A DNA stretch of 64,000 bases from Phytoactinopolyspora limicola. GTDB lineage: Bacteria > Actinomycetota > Actinomycetes > Jiangellales > Jiangellaceae. Below, in pieces: positions 24,082 to 33,767 of the stretch (position 1 is the stretch's first letter; each line of letters starts with the position of its first letter). Position numbers and translations under genes: made by a program. The stretch is from NCBI RefSeq assembly GCF_011320225.1, contig NZ_JAAOEN010000001.1, positions 725,652-789,651 on the forward strand, read 5' to 3'. The notes beneath the pieces were generated by a model. That model worked only from the letters and a program-made list of their open reading frames with translations, made no database searches and was not told where the DNA came from.

Positions 24082-26661
24082 ATGCTTCGTACCAGGTTGA
24101 CCCAGATGCGTGCGCATGCCGGCCGGCTCGTTGCCGCCGCCGTCGCCATCATGATTGCCACGACACTGGTGGCGGCCTTCATGGTGGCGGCCGGGGTCTT
24201 GGAGAAGACGGCGTTTAATGCGGTGTCGGTTTCGCACGCCAACGCGGACGTCATTCTGGAAGAGCCGTACCAAGGGTTCTCCACCGAGATGGTCGAGCAG
24301 ATCCGGCGCCAACCGGAAGCCGCTGGTGCCGACGGCCGGTTCGTCGTCCACACGGTGATTCGTGCTGGTGGGCGCAGCGACTCGCCGACGGTGGCGCCGC
24401 TGCCGGAGACTCCTGAACTACGCATCGAGTTGGACGAAGGGAGATACCCTGAGGCTCGCGGGGAGATCCTGGTGTCCCACGAGATAGCCGAACGCCTCGA
24501 CCTGGATCTCGGGTCGTCGGTGGAACTACTGGATACCAGCGCCGACGTCGGCCTTGCGGGCCGGTCCGGTGGACCCGGCGGGCAACCGGCCGACGGGCTG
24601 ACGGTGACCGGTACGTTCATTCATCCGGGGGCCGCGTTCGACCACAACGTACCTGGCATGTTCGGGCGGGCCGCCGAGGTGGAGCTCTGGTCGGGGCACA
24701 CGACGGTGCGATATGAGCGGGTGATAGCGCTGGCGTCGCCGGGGACGTCGGCCGAGGAATTGCGCACCGCCTTGGAACCACTGGCCGACCAGGTCGGCAC
24801 GGTTGTGTATACCGCCGATGAGTACGCGCGGATCATGACGGCCCGGTTCACCGCCGACAGCTACATCTTGGCCGCCGTGCTAGCGGCCCTGGTGGGAGTA
24901 GCGCTGGTGGTGGCCGGTCTCGTGATCGCGAACACCTTTGCCGTGATCGTCGCCCAACGGACCAGGGAGCTCGCGCTGTTGCGCTGCGTGGGTGCCACCC
25001 GGCGGCAGGTCCGCAACGGTGTTCTGGTGGAAGCCGGCGGGCTTGGTGTGGCGGCGTCGCTGGCGGGTATCGCGGCCGGAATCGGCCTCGCCCAGATCAC
25101 GATCATGGTGCTCCGGGCCGTTCTGGACTTCCCATGGTTCCCTGAGCGCCCTGAGGTATCTGTGCTGGCGCTCCTGATTCCTCTGGTGGTGGGGGTGACG
25201 GTCACCATCCTCGCGGCGCTGGCGCCGGCCCGGGCGGCGACGAGAGTGTCTCCGCTCGCCGCGTTGCGTCCTCCGGAGCCGGGAGGCATCGGCCGCGGCA
25301 CCTCGGTGCGGAGACTCGCGGCAGCTGCCGGCGTGGTTGTTGTGGGTGCGCTGCTGATGGTGGCCGGGATAGGTGCGACGGCGCGAGGGCAGACGGAACT
25401 CGGGTTGGCCATCGGGGTGTTGGGTGGCGCGCTGTCCTTCTCCGGAGTCGTCATCGGGTCCGTCGTGCTCGTCACGGTGATCGTTGCCGCACTTTCGCGG
25501 CCGCTTCGTGTGGCGGGAGTGCCCGGCCGGATGGCCGCCCTGAACGCGCTACGACACCCCCGGCGTACGGCAGCCACCGCGGTTGCACTGCTGATCGGGG
25601 TGACGCTGGTGGCAATGATGTCGGTGGGTGCGGCGTCGGCGCGGGCGACGTTCGCGGGTGAGCTGGATGCTCGTTATCCAGTCGACATCGCTGTTGGGCC
25701 GGTGATCGATGACACCGGCCGGCACCGCCTACCCGACGAGGTGCTGAATGTCACCGAGGGGGTCGCCGGAGTGGGCGACCTGATGCCGCTGCGCTCGTCG
25801 CGGGCGTTGGTGCGGAACGCGGCCCTGGAGGGTGACGCCGCGCTCCAGCCGATCGAGGCGGAGGTCCATGGCGTCGACGTCGGTCGGGCGCGTGACGTGA
25901 TGCACGCCGGCATCGACGACCTCGAGCCGGGCGCGGCCATGGTGTCGCGGCAAATCACCGCGATGACAGGTATCGACGAAGGCGACCTGATCCAGCTTCA
26001 GATGGGCTCGCAGACGATCGAGTTGCGCGCCGTGTTCGCACCAGTGGAACGGCACACCATCCTGGTCACGGCGGCCGACCTGGCCGCGCTGGACCCGGAC
26101 GCGAGTATCGGCATGCTGTGGGTCAAACTCGCCGACGGTTCATCCGCCGAGACTGTCGCCAGAACGCTGCGGGACCAGCTCAGCCTTCTGACCACTGACA
26201 TGGGGATACCGGTGACAACGGCCGGAGCTACCCGGGCGGAGGTTTCTCGGGTGCTGGACACCATGCTGATGGTGGTGGTTGGACTACTCGCGGTGTCGGT
26301 GGTCATCGCCTTGATCGGCATCGGCAACACATTGTCGCTGTCGGTTATCGAACGGCGTCGTGAGTCGGCGACCATGCGGACACTCGGTCTCACCCGGCGT
26401 CAGCTGCGGGTGATGCTCGCGTTCGAAGGGGTTATCGTCGCGGCGGTGGCCGTGTTCCCGGGTATCACCCTGGGGTTGATCTATGGCTGGGCCGGGACGT
26501 TGACGGCGTTCGGCGGCGTGTGGGATGTCGCGTTAGGGGTTCCGTGGCGGTGGTTGGCCGGAATAGCCGGGTTAGCCATCCTGGCCGGGCTCGCTGCCAG
26601 CGTGCTGCCAGGGCGCCGGGCCGCGCGCGACGATCCGATCACCGCCGTCAGCGCCGGATAA
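24082..26661 (+). CDS. Two-block FtsX-type ABC permease (module 2)
   Basis: This 859-residue membrane protein has a first N-terminal helix, a large extracellular domain, and FtsX blocks near residues 270-390 ('VIVAQRTRELALLRCVGATRRQVRNGVLVEAG') and 730-850 ('LSVIERRRESATMRTLGLTRRQLRVMLAFEGV'), with four further helices between and a second extracellular domain (about 500-710). This is the usual ~850-residue actinobacterial form. It starts with ATG overlapping the TGA of a 14-codon frame. The stop TAA is 8 bases from the inverted-repeat element at 26669. Confidence 0.94.
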   Translation: MLRTRLTQMRAHAGRLVAAAVAIMIATTLVAAFMVAAGVLEKTAFNAVSVSHANADVILEEPYQGFSTEMVEQIRRQPEAAGADGRFVVHTVIRAGGRSDSPTVAPLPETPELRIELDEGRYPEARGEILVSHEIAERLDLDLGSSVELLDTSADVGLAGRSGGPGGQPADGLTVTGTFIHPGAAFDHNVPGMFGRAAEVELWSGHTTVRYERVIALASPGTSAEELRTALEPLADQVGTVVYTADEYARIMTARFTADSYILAAVLAALVGVALVVAGLVIANTFAVIVAQRTRELALLRCVGATRRQVRNGVLVEAGGLGVAASLAGIAAGIGLAQITIMVLRAVLDFPWFPERPEVSVLALLIPLVVGVTVTILAALAPARAATRVSPLAALRPPEPGGIGRGTSVRRLAAAAGVVVVGALLMVAGIGATARGQTELGLAIGVLGGALSFSGVVIGSVVLVTVIVAALSRPLRVAGVPGRMAALNALRHPRRTAATAVALLIGVTLVAMMSVGAASARATFAGELDARYPVDIAVGPVIDDTGRHRLPDEVLNVTEGVAGVGDLMPLRSSRALVRNAALEGDAALQPIEAEVHGVDVGRARDVMHAGIDDLEPGAAMVSRQITAMTGIDEGDLIQLQMGSQTIELRAVFAPVERHTILVTAADLAALDPDASIGMLWVKLADGSSAETVARTLRDQLSLLTTDMGIPVTTAGATRAEVSRVLDTMLMVVVGLLAVSVVIALIGIGNTLSLSVIERRRESATMRTLGLTRRQLRVMLAFEGVIVAAVAVFPGITLGLIYGWAGTLTAFGGVWDVALGVPWRWLAGIAGLAILAGLAASVLPGRRAARDDPITAVSAG

Positions 26662-26668
26662 CCCCCGT

Positions 26669-26703
26669 TGTGCACCTGATCTCCGTTTTGACGCCTGATC
26701 GTT
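26669..26703 (+). repeat. Left terminal inverted repeat
   Basis: Perfect reverse complement of 27115-27149 over 35 bases. It contains two half-sites of the internal motif, TGCACCTGATC and CGCCTGATCG. Similarity continues weakly outward through a C-run on the left and a G-run on the right. Confidence 0.9.
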
Positions 26704-27114
26704 TCTACCGGGGCGATCAGATGCGGGTGACGACGTGTTGACGGCGGTCGATGGCGAGTCGGTGCATCTGATCGGGTCTCAGAGTGTGGACGTGTAGCGA
26801 TCAGATGCACGAACGGCCGGTTCAGGGCGTGTAGTGCATCTGATCGTCGAGCAGGTTTGGCGATCCGGGTCCCGCAAAGTGTGATGCGTAGCCGGGTGTG
26901 TCGGGCGCTGGCGGTGGAAACGTCCGGTTGGAACGGCGTGCATCGACGCCGTCGACGCCGATGGGCCTGACGATCAGATGCGCCAACTCCCCAAATCAAG
27001 TCCGTCGTGCATCTGATCGTCGCCCGTCCGCATCGTGGGACGCGATCAGATGCGCCGCACCCCGCGTTGACCAGCAACGTCGTCATCAAACGTGCATCTG
27101 ATCGTCGCCACACT

Positions 27115-27149
27115 AACGATCAGGCGTCAAAACGGAGATCAGGTGCACA
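27115..27149 (-). repeat. Right terminal inverted repeat
   Basis: Perfect reverse complement of 26669-26703. The distance between the two repeats (411 bases) is filled by the four internal inverted pairs. Confidence 0.9.
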
Positions 27150-27292
27150 CAGGGGTGGGCGGCGTGGTCCAGGGCCGGCTCCGGCGGGCGGCGCGCAGAG
27201 GCTGGACAAGAACAGCCGCAACCGATCCTCTAGGTGTTGCGGCGAGCGCGTGTCGGTCGCCCATGAGCGCCGGGCGATACGATAAACATGGC

Positions 27293-27325
27293 GAAGGCCC
27301 CTCGGAGTAAGGGTCCGAGGGGCCT
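27293..27325. terminator. Strong GC hairpin
   Basis: AAGGCCCCTCGGA (27293-27305) and TCCGAGGGGCCTT (27313-27325) pair perfectly with a 7-base loop. This form is typical of intrinsic terminators in high-GC genomes, yet no gene ends directly next to it on either strand. It may terminate an unannotated transcript from the region on either side. Confidence 0.6.
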
Positions 27326-27805
27326 TCAGGTCGATCGCGTTACCTTGAGCCTGATGGCCTCGTCGCCGATCCGACCTTGCCGAGCACGCCCGGCGGGCCG
27401 GATGCGGACCCGGAGGCCCACTCCAGATACTGCCTCCCGATGTGGCAGCTGCGGCGGATCGCATGGTGACCCACACGTCGCGCATCGCGATCTTGGCCTT
27501 CCGGACCGTACAGGACCTCCACGCATCGGGCGTGTCAGCCAGGTGGAGCCTGGCTCGTGACCTGCCGTTCTCCGGTCGACCCACCCGTCCGGTTTGGCCC
27601 GCCGGTCAAGTTTCCCTGGCCGATTGTGAGCCGCCCCGTCGAGGCGATGGAGCATGTCTAGTCTGGTTGTGCCGGCTACGCAAGGGGTTCGGGCCAAGAA
27701 ATTTTGGGTGGCTACATACCCACAGCTTCATCCACAACGTGGCCAGCGGGATCAGGCATCGCCCACAACCCTGTGCACAAAATCTGTGGACGAGATGGTC
27801 GCCGG
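27326..27805. other. Gene-poor region with DnaA-box-like cluster
   Basis: Several overlapping frames exist (for example leftward 27326-27697) but none shows recognisable protein content, so a decayed gene is possible. Between 27716 and 27793 five 9-mers resemble the DnaA box (TTGTCCACA/TTATCCACA): ATACCCACA, TCATCCACA, TCGCCCACA, and the complements of TGTGCACAA and TGTGGACGA, three of them with one mismatch. An AT-rich run (aagaaatttt) precedes them. No dnaA or dnaN gene is nearby. Confidence 0.35.
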
Positions 27806-28447
27806 TCAGTCGTCCTCGTGATCATGCCCATCGTCGTCATGCCCATCGTGGCCGTCATGGTCATGATCGTCGTCGTCGAGCCCATCGTCGTCGTCCACGT
27901 TCGGGTCGTCGCCCAGGTCCGGGTCGTCGTCGGCGTGGAACTCTAGGGTGTCGCCGGCCGTGTTGGTCAGGGTCAGCCGCTCGCCGGCGATATCAACGCT
28001 GACCTCGTCGTGCAGCACTTGGAGCATCGCCATGTCGATGTCGCCGAGCTCGCCCGTGCAGGCCCGCTTGGTGGCGATCACCGGACCAAGGGTCAGCGAA
28101 CCGTCCTCGCTGGACTCGATGTCCCCGCCGAAGCTGTTGCAGCCGGTGTTGCCACCGATCTCGTTCTCGTCGAAGACCACGTAGGCGGCGACGTCGTCCG
28201 AAGTTTCGGTCGATTCGTCGTTGACGGCCACCCGGTCGAGCTGCCAATGCGTGCCGAACAGCGGCGCGTCCGCGTCGGCCTCGGAGCCAGAACCGTTGTC
28301 CGGAACGGCAGTGGTGTCGTCGTTGTTGTCATCGCCGTTGTTTCCACACGCAGCCACTGCGACGACGCCGGCCACGGCAATCAGTACTCGAAGTCGTCTC
28401 ATGAGGGTGGGACGTACTCGCCTGGCGGCTAGTTCCATCGAGATCAT
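27806..28447 (-). CDS. META-domain lipoprotein with His/Asp-rich tail
   Basis: The start at ATG 28447 is chosen for the GGAGG seven bases upstream, giving 213 residues. The signal peptide ends in a lipobox (VAVAAC, Cys34), followed by an Asn/Asp linker and a META (HslJ-like) domain with 'GTHWQLDRVAVND', 'GGNTGCNSFGGDIE' and 'TKRACTGELGDIDMAMLQVL'. The last ~40 residues are almost only Asp, His and Gly (DDDDHDHDGHDGHDDDGHDH), suggesting metal binding outside the membrane. The role of META domains in Actinobacteria is poorly known. Confidence 0.85.
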   Translation of the reverse strand: MISMELAARRVRPTLMRRLRVLIAVAGVVAVAACGNNGDDNNDDTTAVPDNGSGSEADADAPLFGTHWQLDRVAVNDESTETSDDVAAYVVFDENEIGGNTGCNSFGGDIESSEDGSLTLGPVIATKRACTGELGDIDMAMLQVLHDEVSVDIAGERLTLTNTAGDTLEFHADDDPDLGDDPNVDDDDGLDDDDHDHDGHDGHDDDGHDHEDD

Positions 28448-28640
28448 CGTGCTGCCTCCGAGTCGGATCGAACCGTCGGGCCGGGTGCGAGCGAGCACGC
28501 GGGCCGGGTCCGATCATGGCAGACGTGGTCGACCGTCCAGACGGCACCCACCGTGGTCCGCCGGGCCACTCCGCCCGGCGTCCGGGTGGAGAACACCAAT
28601 GTCCATGTGGACCACGAACCGCGAGGGCGGGAGCCTCCCG
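28448..28640. other. Intergenic, no gene seen
   Basis: This stretch separates two leftward genes. It presumably holds the 3' untranslated part of the beta-helix gene and the promoter of the META lipoprotein gene. I see no strong hairpin or operator. Confidence 0.3.
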
Positions 28641-31600
28641 TCAGCGGCGGCCCAGTACCCGGGTGACCGCCGCCCCGATCGACGTGGCCAGCACTGCCCC
28701 CATGAAGACCAGTCCGTAGGCCACCGCGAGGTCGAACCCCCGTGGATCCCACGCTGACATCTGGCCGAGGCGGAACACGGGAATCAGGAGGTCCAACGTG
28801 TAGCCGAAGGAGTTGAACGTGGGGTGCGCCCACACCTCGACCGGGTCGAGATCGCGGGTGGCGAAGAACGCCGTGCCGAACGCCAGCAGGCCGGCGAACC
28901 AGGCCGCTGCCAGCCCTGGCCGGTAGCCGTAGCCCACCATGACGTCCTGGACGTACCCCCACCATTTCATCAGCAGGTGGCCGAAGGAGCGTTGGAGGAG
29001 GTCTCGTCGATGCCGATGCCGCGCCAGTAGAACGGTGCGCGCGGCGGCATCGTCGCCGATCCGCCGGTAGTGCGCGGCGAGTTGCTGGTATGCCTGGTGC
29101 TGGTAGCCGGATGGGTCGCGCCGTAGCCAGGCCAACGCGGTCTCGACGTCGGCGCCCCCGGGGTCGTCGAAGCTGAGCCCGGACAGCAAGACGGTGGTGG
29201 TGTCCGACGGGTCGAGCACCAGGGTGCGGACCTCGGCGTCGCGCAAGTCGACGGCGCATTCGCCGGCCGGGAGGTCAACCATGCCGGCTCGCACCGCCGA
29301 TAGGTCGATGTCCATTGGCCCCGACGCGGTGCCTCCCGGCGGCACCGACACACCGTCGAGAGACAGTTGTCGCGCGATGTCCGCTTGCCGAATGGTGATG
29401 AGGGGCCGCGAGGCTGCGGTGACGGTGAGGCCGTGACATTCGAGATCGCCGGCGATGTGACAGCGGGCCAACACGATGACCCCTTCGACGTGGAGGTCGG
29501 TCAGCCGCAGGACACCGCAGGTGATCTCGGCGGCGATGAGCGCTGAGCCATCGAAGGCGTACATCCGTGCGCCGCGGATGCTGGCGCCGGAGGCGAACGT
29601 CGAGCCGGTGAGCCGGACCGTGCCGTGAAACTCGCCGCCGTCCACCAGGAGGTCGTCGGAGGACGTCTTCAGCGCGCTCAACGCGACGGGACCGTCGGCG
29701 GAATCGACTCCCTCTCCGGTGAACTTGGCGTCGCGGATGATGATCTGGCGGCGGACCCGTGCTTGGTCCAGCCCGGCGGTGCCTTGTACCTCCGCGCGGT
29801 TGAGGGAGATCTTGCCGCCGACGTCGATTCCCGTGCAGTCCAGAGCGTGGTGGCCGGGTGTGCGCAGGACACTCCCGTCCAGGATGAGATCGCCACCGAC
29901 GACGGCGTCTCGGAAGATCGCCCGGCCCGAGGCCCAGAACGAACCCGCGTTCGACGAGTATGGATCGTCGCCGACGACGAGGTCGCCGCTGACCCGGATC
30001 CGGGACGCTATCAGGGCGTTGCCTTCGGGGTTGACCAGGCGGGCACCCGTCATGACGAGGCTGTCCATGATGGCGGCGGTGAGCCGGACGGCCCCTTTGG
30101 ACACGAGGTTTCGGGTGGTCATCCGGCCGTCCACTTGCAGCCCGATCGCATCGAGGACGACGCCGGGTCCTTCGATGTGAGCGTGGCGCAGAAGGACGTC
30201 GCTGCGGACCCGGGTGCGGAACAGGCGGAGCTTTCCCTCGATGTGCGCACCGTCCAGGACGAGGCTTTTGCCGATGTCGGCGTGGGCAAGGTCGACGTCG
30301 CCGATGGCGCGGAAGTCTGGCCGCAGCGTCATCCGGCCACCGATGGTCACTCGGGATCCGCTCAAGGCTCGGCGGCCGGCGCCGTCCAGCACAGCTCCGC
30401 CGAGTTGCAGCGCATTACCCACCTTGGCGCCGTAGATGTTCAGCGTGCCCTGGTTGCGAAGCCCTTCGAAGTTCAGTTCGCGGCGGATGGTGGCCGCCTG
30501 CAAACTAATCGACCAGGAGTCGTGGGGCCAGGCCACTGTGGTGTCGACCAGCCGTAGGTAGGTTGCCTCCATCTCGTCGAACACCACTTGGCCGGCGAAT
30601 CTGGCACGGTCGGCCACCAGATTGGTGATTCTGGCTCCGCTGGCCACGATCGCGCGGCCGTCGGTGTCTCCGACGGTGAGGTCGCGCATGGCGACGGTGT
30701 CGCGGATGACGCTGCGGGGTAGGGAGATACCGCCGAGCACGCGGGTGCCCTGCTCGAGTTCGATCCGGTCGGCCTCGACGTCCCCGGCTTGCAGGGCATA
30801 GCTGTTCGGGCAGGTCAGCACGGCGTCGTTGATGGCGATGGTGCCGGTGATCGTGGCGTGCCGCAGGTCTAACCGGCCGGTGCAGCGTATCCCGTCGGCG
30901 AGGATGCCCGCGGCGGTCAGGCGGGTGGCGCTGACGGCCGCGCCGCCCCGGTTGCGGATGACCGCGTGGTTCATGTCGACCCGTCCGTCGACGGTGGTGT
31001 TTCCGGTGAGGTCGAGTGAGCCGCGGGCGCGAATGCCGGCGAGGCCCAACCGCCCGCCGACGACGAGCCGTTCGGTGTAGACGGCTTGGCCGCGTTCGGC
31101 GAAGATCCGGGCGCGGTCCATGACCAGATCGCCCCAGACGGTGAGGTTGCGCATGTGCACCGGGGGTTCGGCACCGATGATCCGGCTGTCCTCGAGGGAC
31201 ATGGAACGGTTGACTCGGGTGTCGGCGATCACGGCGGCACCCAGGTGGCAGTCGCGGACCGTGAAGGCACCCTCGACGTCGATGGACTCGGTGCGCAGGC
31301 TGGGCATGCGGCATCGGACCAGCTCGATGCCGACCGCCATGAGCTGCGCGAATCCGACGACCTCGTCGATCCAGCACAGGTCGAGGCGGAGCGGGCGGCC
31401 GAGCCGGCCGTAGCGGAAGAGCATGTTCCCGGTGATGCGTACTCCGGTGAGGCGGACCGCGGCGCCGTGTGAGGCAGTCCCGTCGCGCAGAAACTCGGCG
31501 AGTACGTCGGCTCGGACGATGCGGTCGTCCGGCCAGACGTCCGGGCCGGACACGGCTCGGGGGTCGATGTCGAGGCCGAGGACGGCTTCTTCGCCGCGGT

Positions 31601-31652
31601 CGAGTGCGTCACGTAGTGCTCGCTCGGCGGGTCGAAGCTTGTCTCGTGCCAC
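28641..31652 (-). CDS. Giant beta-helix repeat membrane protein
   Basis: The start is set at GTG 31652 because GAGGGGG lies 5 bases upstream, giving 1003 residues. After about 60 residues, roughly 750 residues are degenerate ~20-residue beta-strand repeats of the type 'L-GATI-GTL-L-GA-I', as in bactofilin or pentapeptide-like right-handed helices. A helical segment follows (about 840-890), then two transmembrane helices near the C terminus ('[19 protein letters not shown]', '[21 protein letters not shown]'). Relatives in actinomycetes are often named membrane-associated oxidoreductase, but I see no redox motif. A scaffold or structural role is more plausible. Confidence 0.8.
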   Translation of the reverse strand: MARDKLRPAERALRDALDRGEEAVLGLDIDPRAVSGPDVWPDDRIVRADVLAEFLRDGTASHGAAVRLTGVRITGNMLFRYGRLGRPLRLDLCWIDEVVGFAQLMAVGIELVRCRMPSLRTESIDVEGAFTVRDCHLGAAVIADTRVNRSMSLEDSRIIGAEPPVHMRNLTVWGDLVMDRARIFAERGQAVYTERLVVGGRLGLAGIRARGSLDLTGNTTVDGRVDMNHAVIRNRGGAAVSATRLTAAGILADGIRCTGRLDLRHATITGTIAINDAVLTCPNSYALQAGDVEADRIELEQGTRVLGGISLPRSVIRDTVAMRDLTVGDTDGRAIVASGARITNLVADRARFAGQVVFDEMEATYLRLVDTTVAWPHDSWSISLQAATIRRELNFEGLRNQGTLNIYGAKVGNALQLGGAVLDGAGRRALSGSRVTIGGRMTLRPDFRAIGDVDLAHADIGKSLVLDGAHIEGKLRLFRTRVRSDVLLRHAHIEGPGVVLDAIGLQVDGRMTTRNLVSKGAVRLTAAIMDSLVMTGARLVNPEGNALIASRIRVSGDLVVGDDPYSSNAGSFWASGRAIFRDAVVGGDLILDGSVLRTPGHHALDCTGIDVGGKISLNRAEVQGTAGLDQARVRRQIIIRDAKFTGEGVDSADGPVALSALKTSSDDLLVDGGEFHGTVRLTGSTFASGASIRGARMYAFDGSALIAAEITCGVLRLTDLHVEGVIVLARCHIAGDLECHGLTVTAASRPLITIRQADIARQLSLDGVSVPPGGTASGPMDIDLSAVRAGMVDLPAGECAVDLRDAEVRTLVLDPSDTTTVLLSGLSFDDPGGADVETALAWLRRDPSGYQHQAYQQLAAHYRRIGDDAAARTVLLARHRHRRDLLQRSFGHLLMKWWGYVQDVMVGYGYRPGLAAAWFAGLLAFGTAFFATRDLDPVEVWAHPTFNSFGYTLDLLIPVFRLGQMSAWDPRGFDLAVAYGLVFMGAVLATSIGAAVTRVLGRR

Positions 31653-31796
31653 ATGGCCCCCTCGGTTCGAGCCGGCGGCGCTGGTGTGGTGGGCGCCGTC
31701 GATCACTTGAGGATCTCTGTCTGGACCCCCGACGATCAAGTCCGTGGTGGTTTGGGTGCCGGACTTGCGCAAAGTTACCGACGAGTAGCATCATGG

Positions 31797-31814
31797 TGTT
31801 ACTCGCCAGTAACA
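31797..31814. promoter_or_regulatory. Palindromic operator before fadE
   Basis: TGTTACT-CGCC-AGTAACA is a perfect 18-bp inverted repeat 28 bases before the fadE start. A degenerate second copy, GTTACCGACGAGTAGC, lies at 31774-31789. The form is typical of TetR-family regulators of fatty-acid degradation. The regulator is not encoded nearby. The beta-helix gene diverges from the same region. Confidence 0.7.
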
Positions 31815-31841
31815 AAGCTCGGACGGGCTGACGGAGGGAAC

Positions 31842-33701
31842 ATGGGCCACTACAAGTCCAATCTGCGCGACATCGAGTTCAACCTCTTCGAGGTGCTCGG
31901 CCGGGACGAACTTCTTGAGCAGGGCCAGTACCAGGATTTCGACCTGGATACCGTGCGCAGCATCCTGGCCGAGGTCGACCGGCTCAGCCGAGACGAACTC
32001 GCGGAGTCTTACGCGGACGCCGACCGCAACCCACCGGTGTACGACGCCACCAGCCGCACGGTCACCGTGCCGGAGTCGCTGAAGAAGAGCTACCGTGCCT
32101 TCGTCGACTCCGAGGTATGGCGCTTCGCGCTCCCGGCCGGGCTTGGCGGCACCCCATTGCCGCGCTCGATCTACTGGGCCGCGGCCGAGATGATCACCGG
32201 GTCCAACGCCGCCGTGTGGATGTATGCCTCGGGCCCGGCCTTCGCCAGCGTCGTCTGGAGCAACGGCACCGACGACCAGAAGCGCATCGCCGAGCTCATG
32301 GTCGAGCGCGAATGGGGCGCGACGATGGTGCTCACGGAGCCGGATGCCGGTTCAGACGTCGGCGCCGGCCGGACTCGGGCACACCCGCAGGAGGACGGCA
32401 CCTGGCACATCGAGGGCGTCAAACGTTTCATCACCTCCGGTGAACACGACCTCGCGGAGAACATCATCCATCTCGTGCTGGCCCGGCCCGCAGGAGTGGA
32501 AGGTGTCGGCGGCCCGGGCACCAAGGGCCTGTCATTGTTCATTGTCCCGAAATACCGCTTCGACCCGCAGACCGGCGAGCTGGGCGACCGCAACGGGGTC
32601 TACGCCACCAACGTCGAACACAAGATGGGCCTGAAGGTCTCGTCGACGTGTGAGCTGACCTTCGGCGACGGTGAACCGGCCGTCGGTTATCTGCTCGGCG
32701 AGGTGCACGACGGTATCGCGCAGATGTTCCAGATCATCGAGTATGCCCGCATGATGGTGGGGACGAAGGCCATCGCCACCCTCTCCTCCGGTTATCTCAA
32801 CGCGCTGGAATTCGCCAAGGAACGTGTACAAGGCCCAGATTTGGCCAGCGCCGCGGACAAGACGGCGCCCCGGGTCACCATCACCCACCACCCCGACGTC
32901 CGCCGCTCGCTGATGACCCAGAAGGCCTACGCCGAAGGTATGCGTGCCTTGGTCCTTTACACGGCCACGATGCAGGACGCCGTGCTGGATGCGGAGGCGC
33001 GGGGAGAAACCGACGAGACCGCTGAGCGGGTCAACGACCTCCTGCTGCCGATCGTCAAGGGGTACGGCTCGGAGCGTTCGTGGACCCTGCTCGGCTCGGA
33101 ATCGCTGCAGACGCTGGGAGGGTCCGGATACCTCCAGGACTACCCTCTCGAGCAGTACGTCCGCGACGCCAAGATCGACACCCTGTACGAGGGCACCACG
33201 GCCATTCAGGGGCAAGACTTCTTCTTCCGCAAGATCGTGAAGGACAACGGCCAGGCCATCGGATGGCTGGCCCAGCAGATCCAGGCCCTACTCACCACCG
33301 AGGCCGGCGGTGACGCGCTCAAGGTCGAACGGGAGCTGCTTGCCACCGGTCTCGACGACATGCAGGGAATGCTCGGCACCATGCTCGGCTTCCTGATGTC
33401 GGCGGATCCACGCGGCGACGGCGGCGACCCGCGCAACGTGTACAAGGTCGGCCAGAACACCACCCGACTGCTTCTGGCCGCCGGTGACGTCGTGGTGGCG
33501 TGGCTGTTGCTGCGGCAGGCTGCCGTGGCGCTGGAACGGCTGGGTGGCGACCTCAAACCGGCCGATCGTTCCTTCTACGAAGGCAAGGTGGCCGCGGCGC
33601 GTTTCTTCTGCGGGCAGGTGTTGCCCCGACTGAGCGCGGAGCGCGCCATCCTGGACAGCACCAACAATGCCCTCATGGATCTGCCCGAAGCGGTCTTCTG
33701 A
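31842..33701 (+). CDS. Acyl-CoA dehydrogenase, FadE5-like
   Basis: With the ATG at 31842 (after GGAGGG) the protein has 619 residues, the long form of the family. It shows an N-terminal helical extension, the acyl-CoA dehydrogenase middle domain ('[22 protein letters not shown]', '[17 protein letters not shown]') and the C-terminal helical domain with '[32 protein letters not shown]', which supplies the catalytic Glu region (YEGT). It introduces the alpha-beta double bond in acyl-CoA using FAD during beta-oxidation. The operator just upstream indicates repression by a TetR-type regulator. Confidence 0.94.
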   Translation: MGHYKSNLRDIEFNLFEVLGRDELLEQGQYQDFDLDTVRSILAEVDRLSRDELAESYADADRNPPVYDATSRTVTVPESLKKSYRAFVDSEVWRFALPAGLGGTPLPRSIYWAAAEMITGSNAAVWMYASGPAFASVVWSNGTDDQKRIAELMVEREWGATMVLTEPDAGSDVGAGRTRAHPQEDGTWHIEGVKRFITSGEHDLAENIIHLVLARPAGVEGVGGPGTKGLSLFIVPKYRFDPQTGELGDRNGVYATNVEHKMGLKVSSTCELTFGDGEPAVGYLLGEVHDGIAQMFQIIEYARMMVGTKAIATLSSGYLNALEFAKERVQGPDLASAADKTAPRVTITHHPDVRRSLMTQKAYAEGMRALVLYTATMQDAVLDAEARGETDETAERVNDLLLPIVKGYGSERSWTLLGSESLQTLGGSGYLQDYPLEQYVRDAKIDTLYEGTTAIQGQDFFFRKIVKDNGQAIGWLAQQIQALLTTEAGGDALKVERELLATGLDDMQGMLGTMLGFLMSADPRGDGGDPRNVYKVGQNTTRLLLAAGDVVVAWLLLRQAAVALERLGGDLKPADRSFYEGKVAAARFFCGQVLPRLSAERAILDSTNNALMDLPEAVF

Positions 33702-33767
33702 GTTCAGCCGGGGCCCCTACGGCTTGGCCCCGGGCCGGCGCGACGAGGTTCGGCTCCCTGGGCGCGG

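Larger units (their letters stand above)
26669..27149. mobile_element. 481-bp four-hairpin element with 35-bp terminal inverted repeats
   Basis: Perfect 35-bp inverted repeats end the element (26669-26703 and 27115-27149). Inside, the motif TGCATCTGATCG, or a close form, occurs in alternating orientation as four inverted pairs: 26714/26774, 26798/26846, 26971/27019 and 27043/27104. Pair spans are 61, 49, 49 and 62 bases, so the layout is symmetric about 26909. No coding frame is credible. It may be a non-autonomous transposon or a REP/REPIN-like cluster; no target duplication is evident. It lies just behind the ABC permease stop. Confidence 0.7.

Noticed and set aside
24038-24082. 14-codon leader peptide between ABC ATPase and permease
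   Set aside because: The frame overlaps the ATPase stop and the permease ATG and has a GTG start, but there is no regulatory amino-acid run or hairpin; likely chance.
23259-24620. 453-residue leftward frame opposite the ABC genes
   Set aside because: It is an antisense shadow produced by G/C-biased codon positions of the ABC ATPase and permease genes.
26669-27149. CRISPR array reading of the repeated 12-mers
   Set aside because: Repeats alternate in orientation, spacing is unequal, spacers are not uniform and no cas gene is near.
27120-27697. Overlapping leftward frames as genes
   Set aside because: No start with ribosome-binding site, no domain, and the frames run through the inverted repeat and hairpin.
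27716-27793. Chromosomal oriC
   Set aside because: No dnaA, dnaN, gyrase or recF genes nearby and boxes are imperfect.
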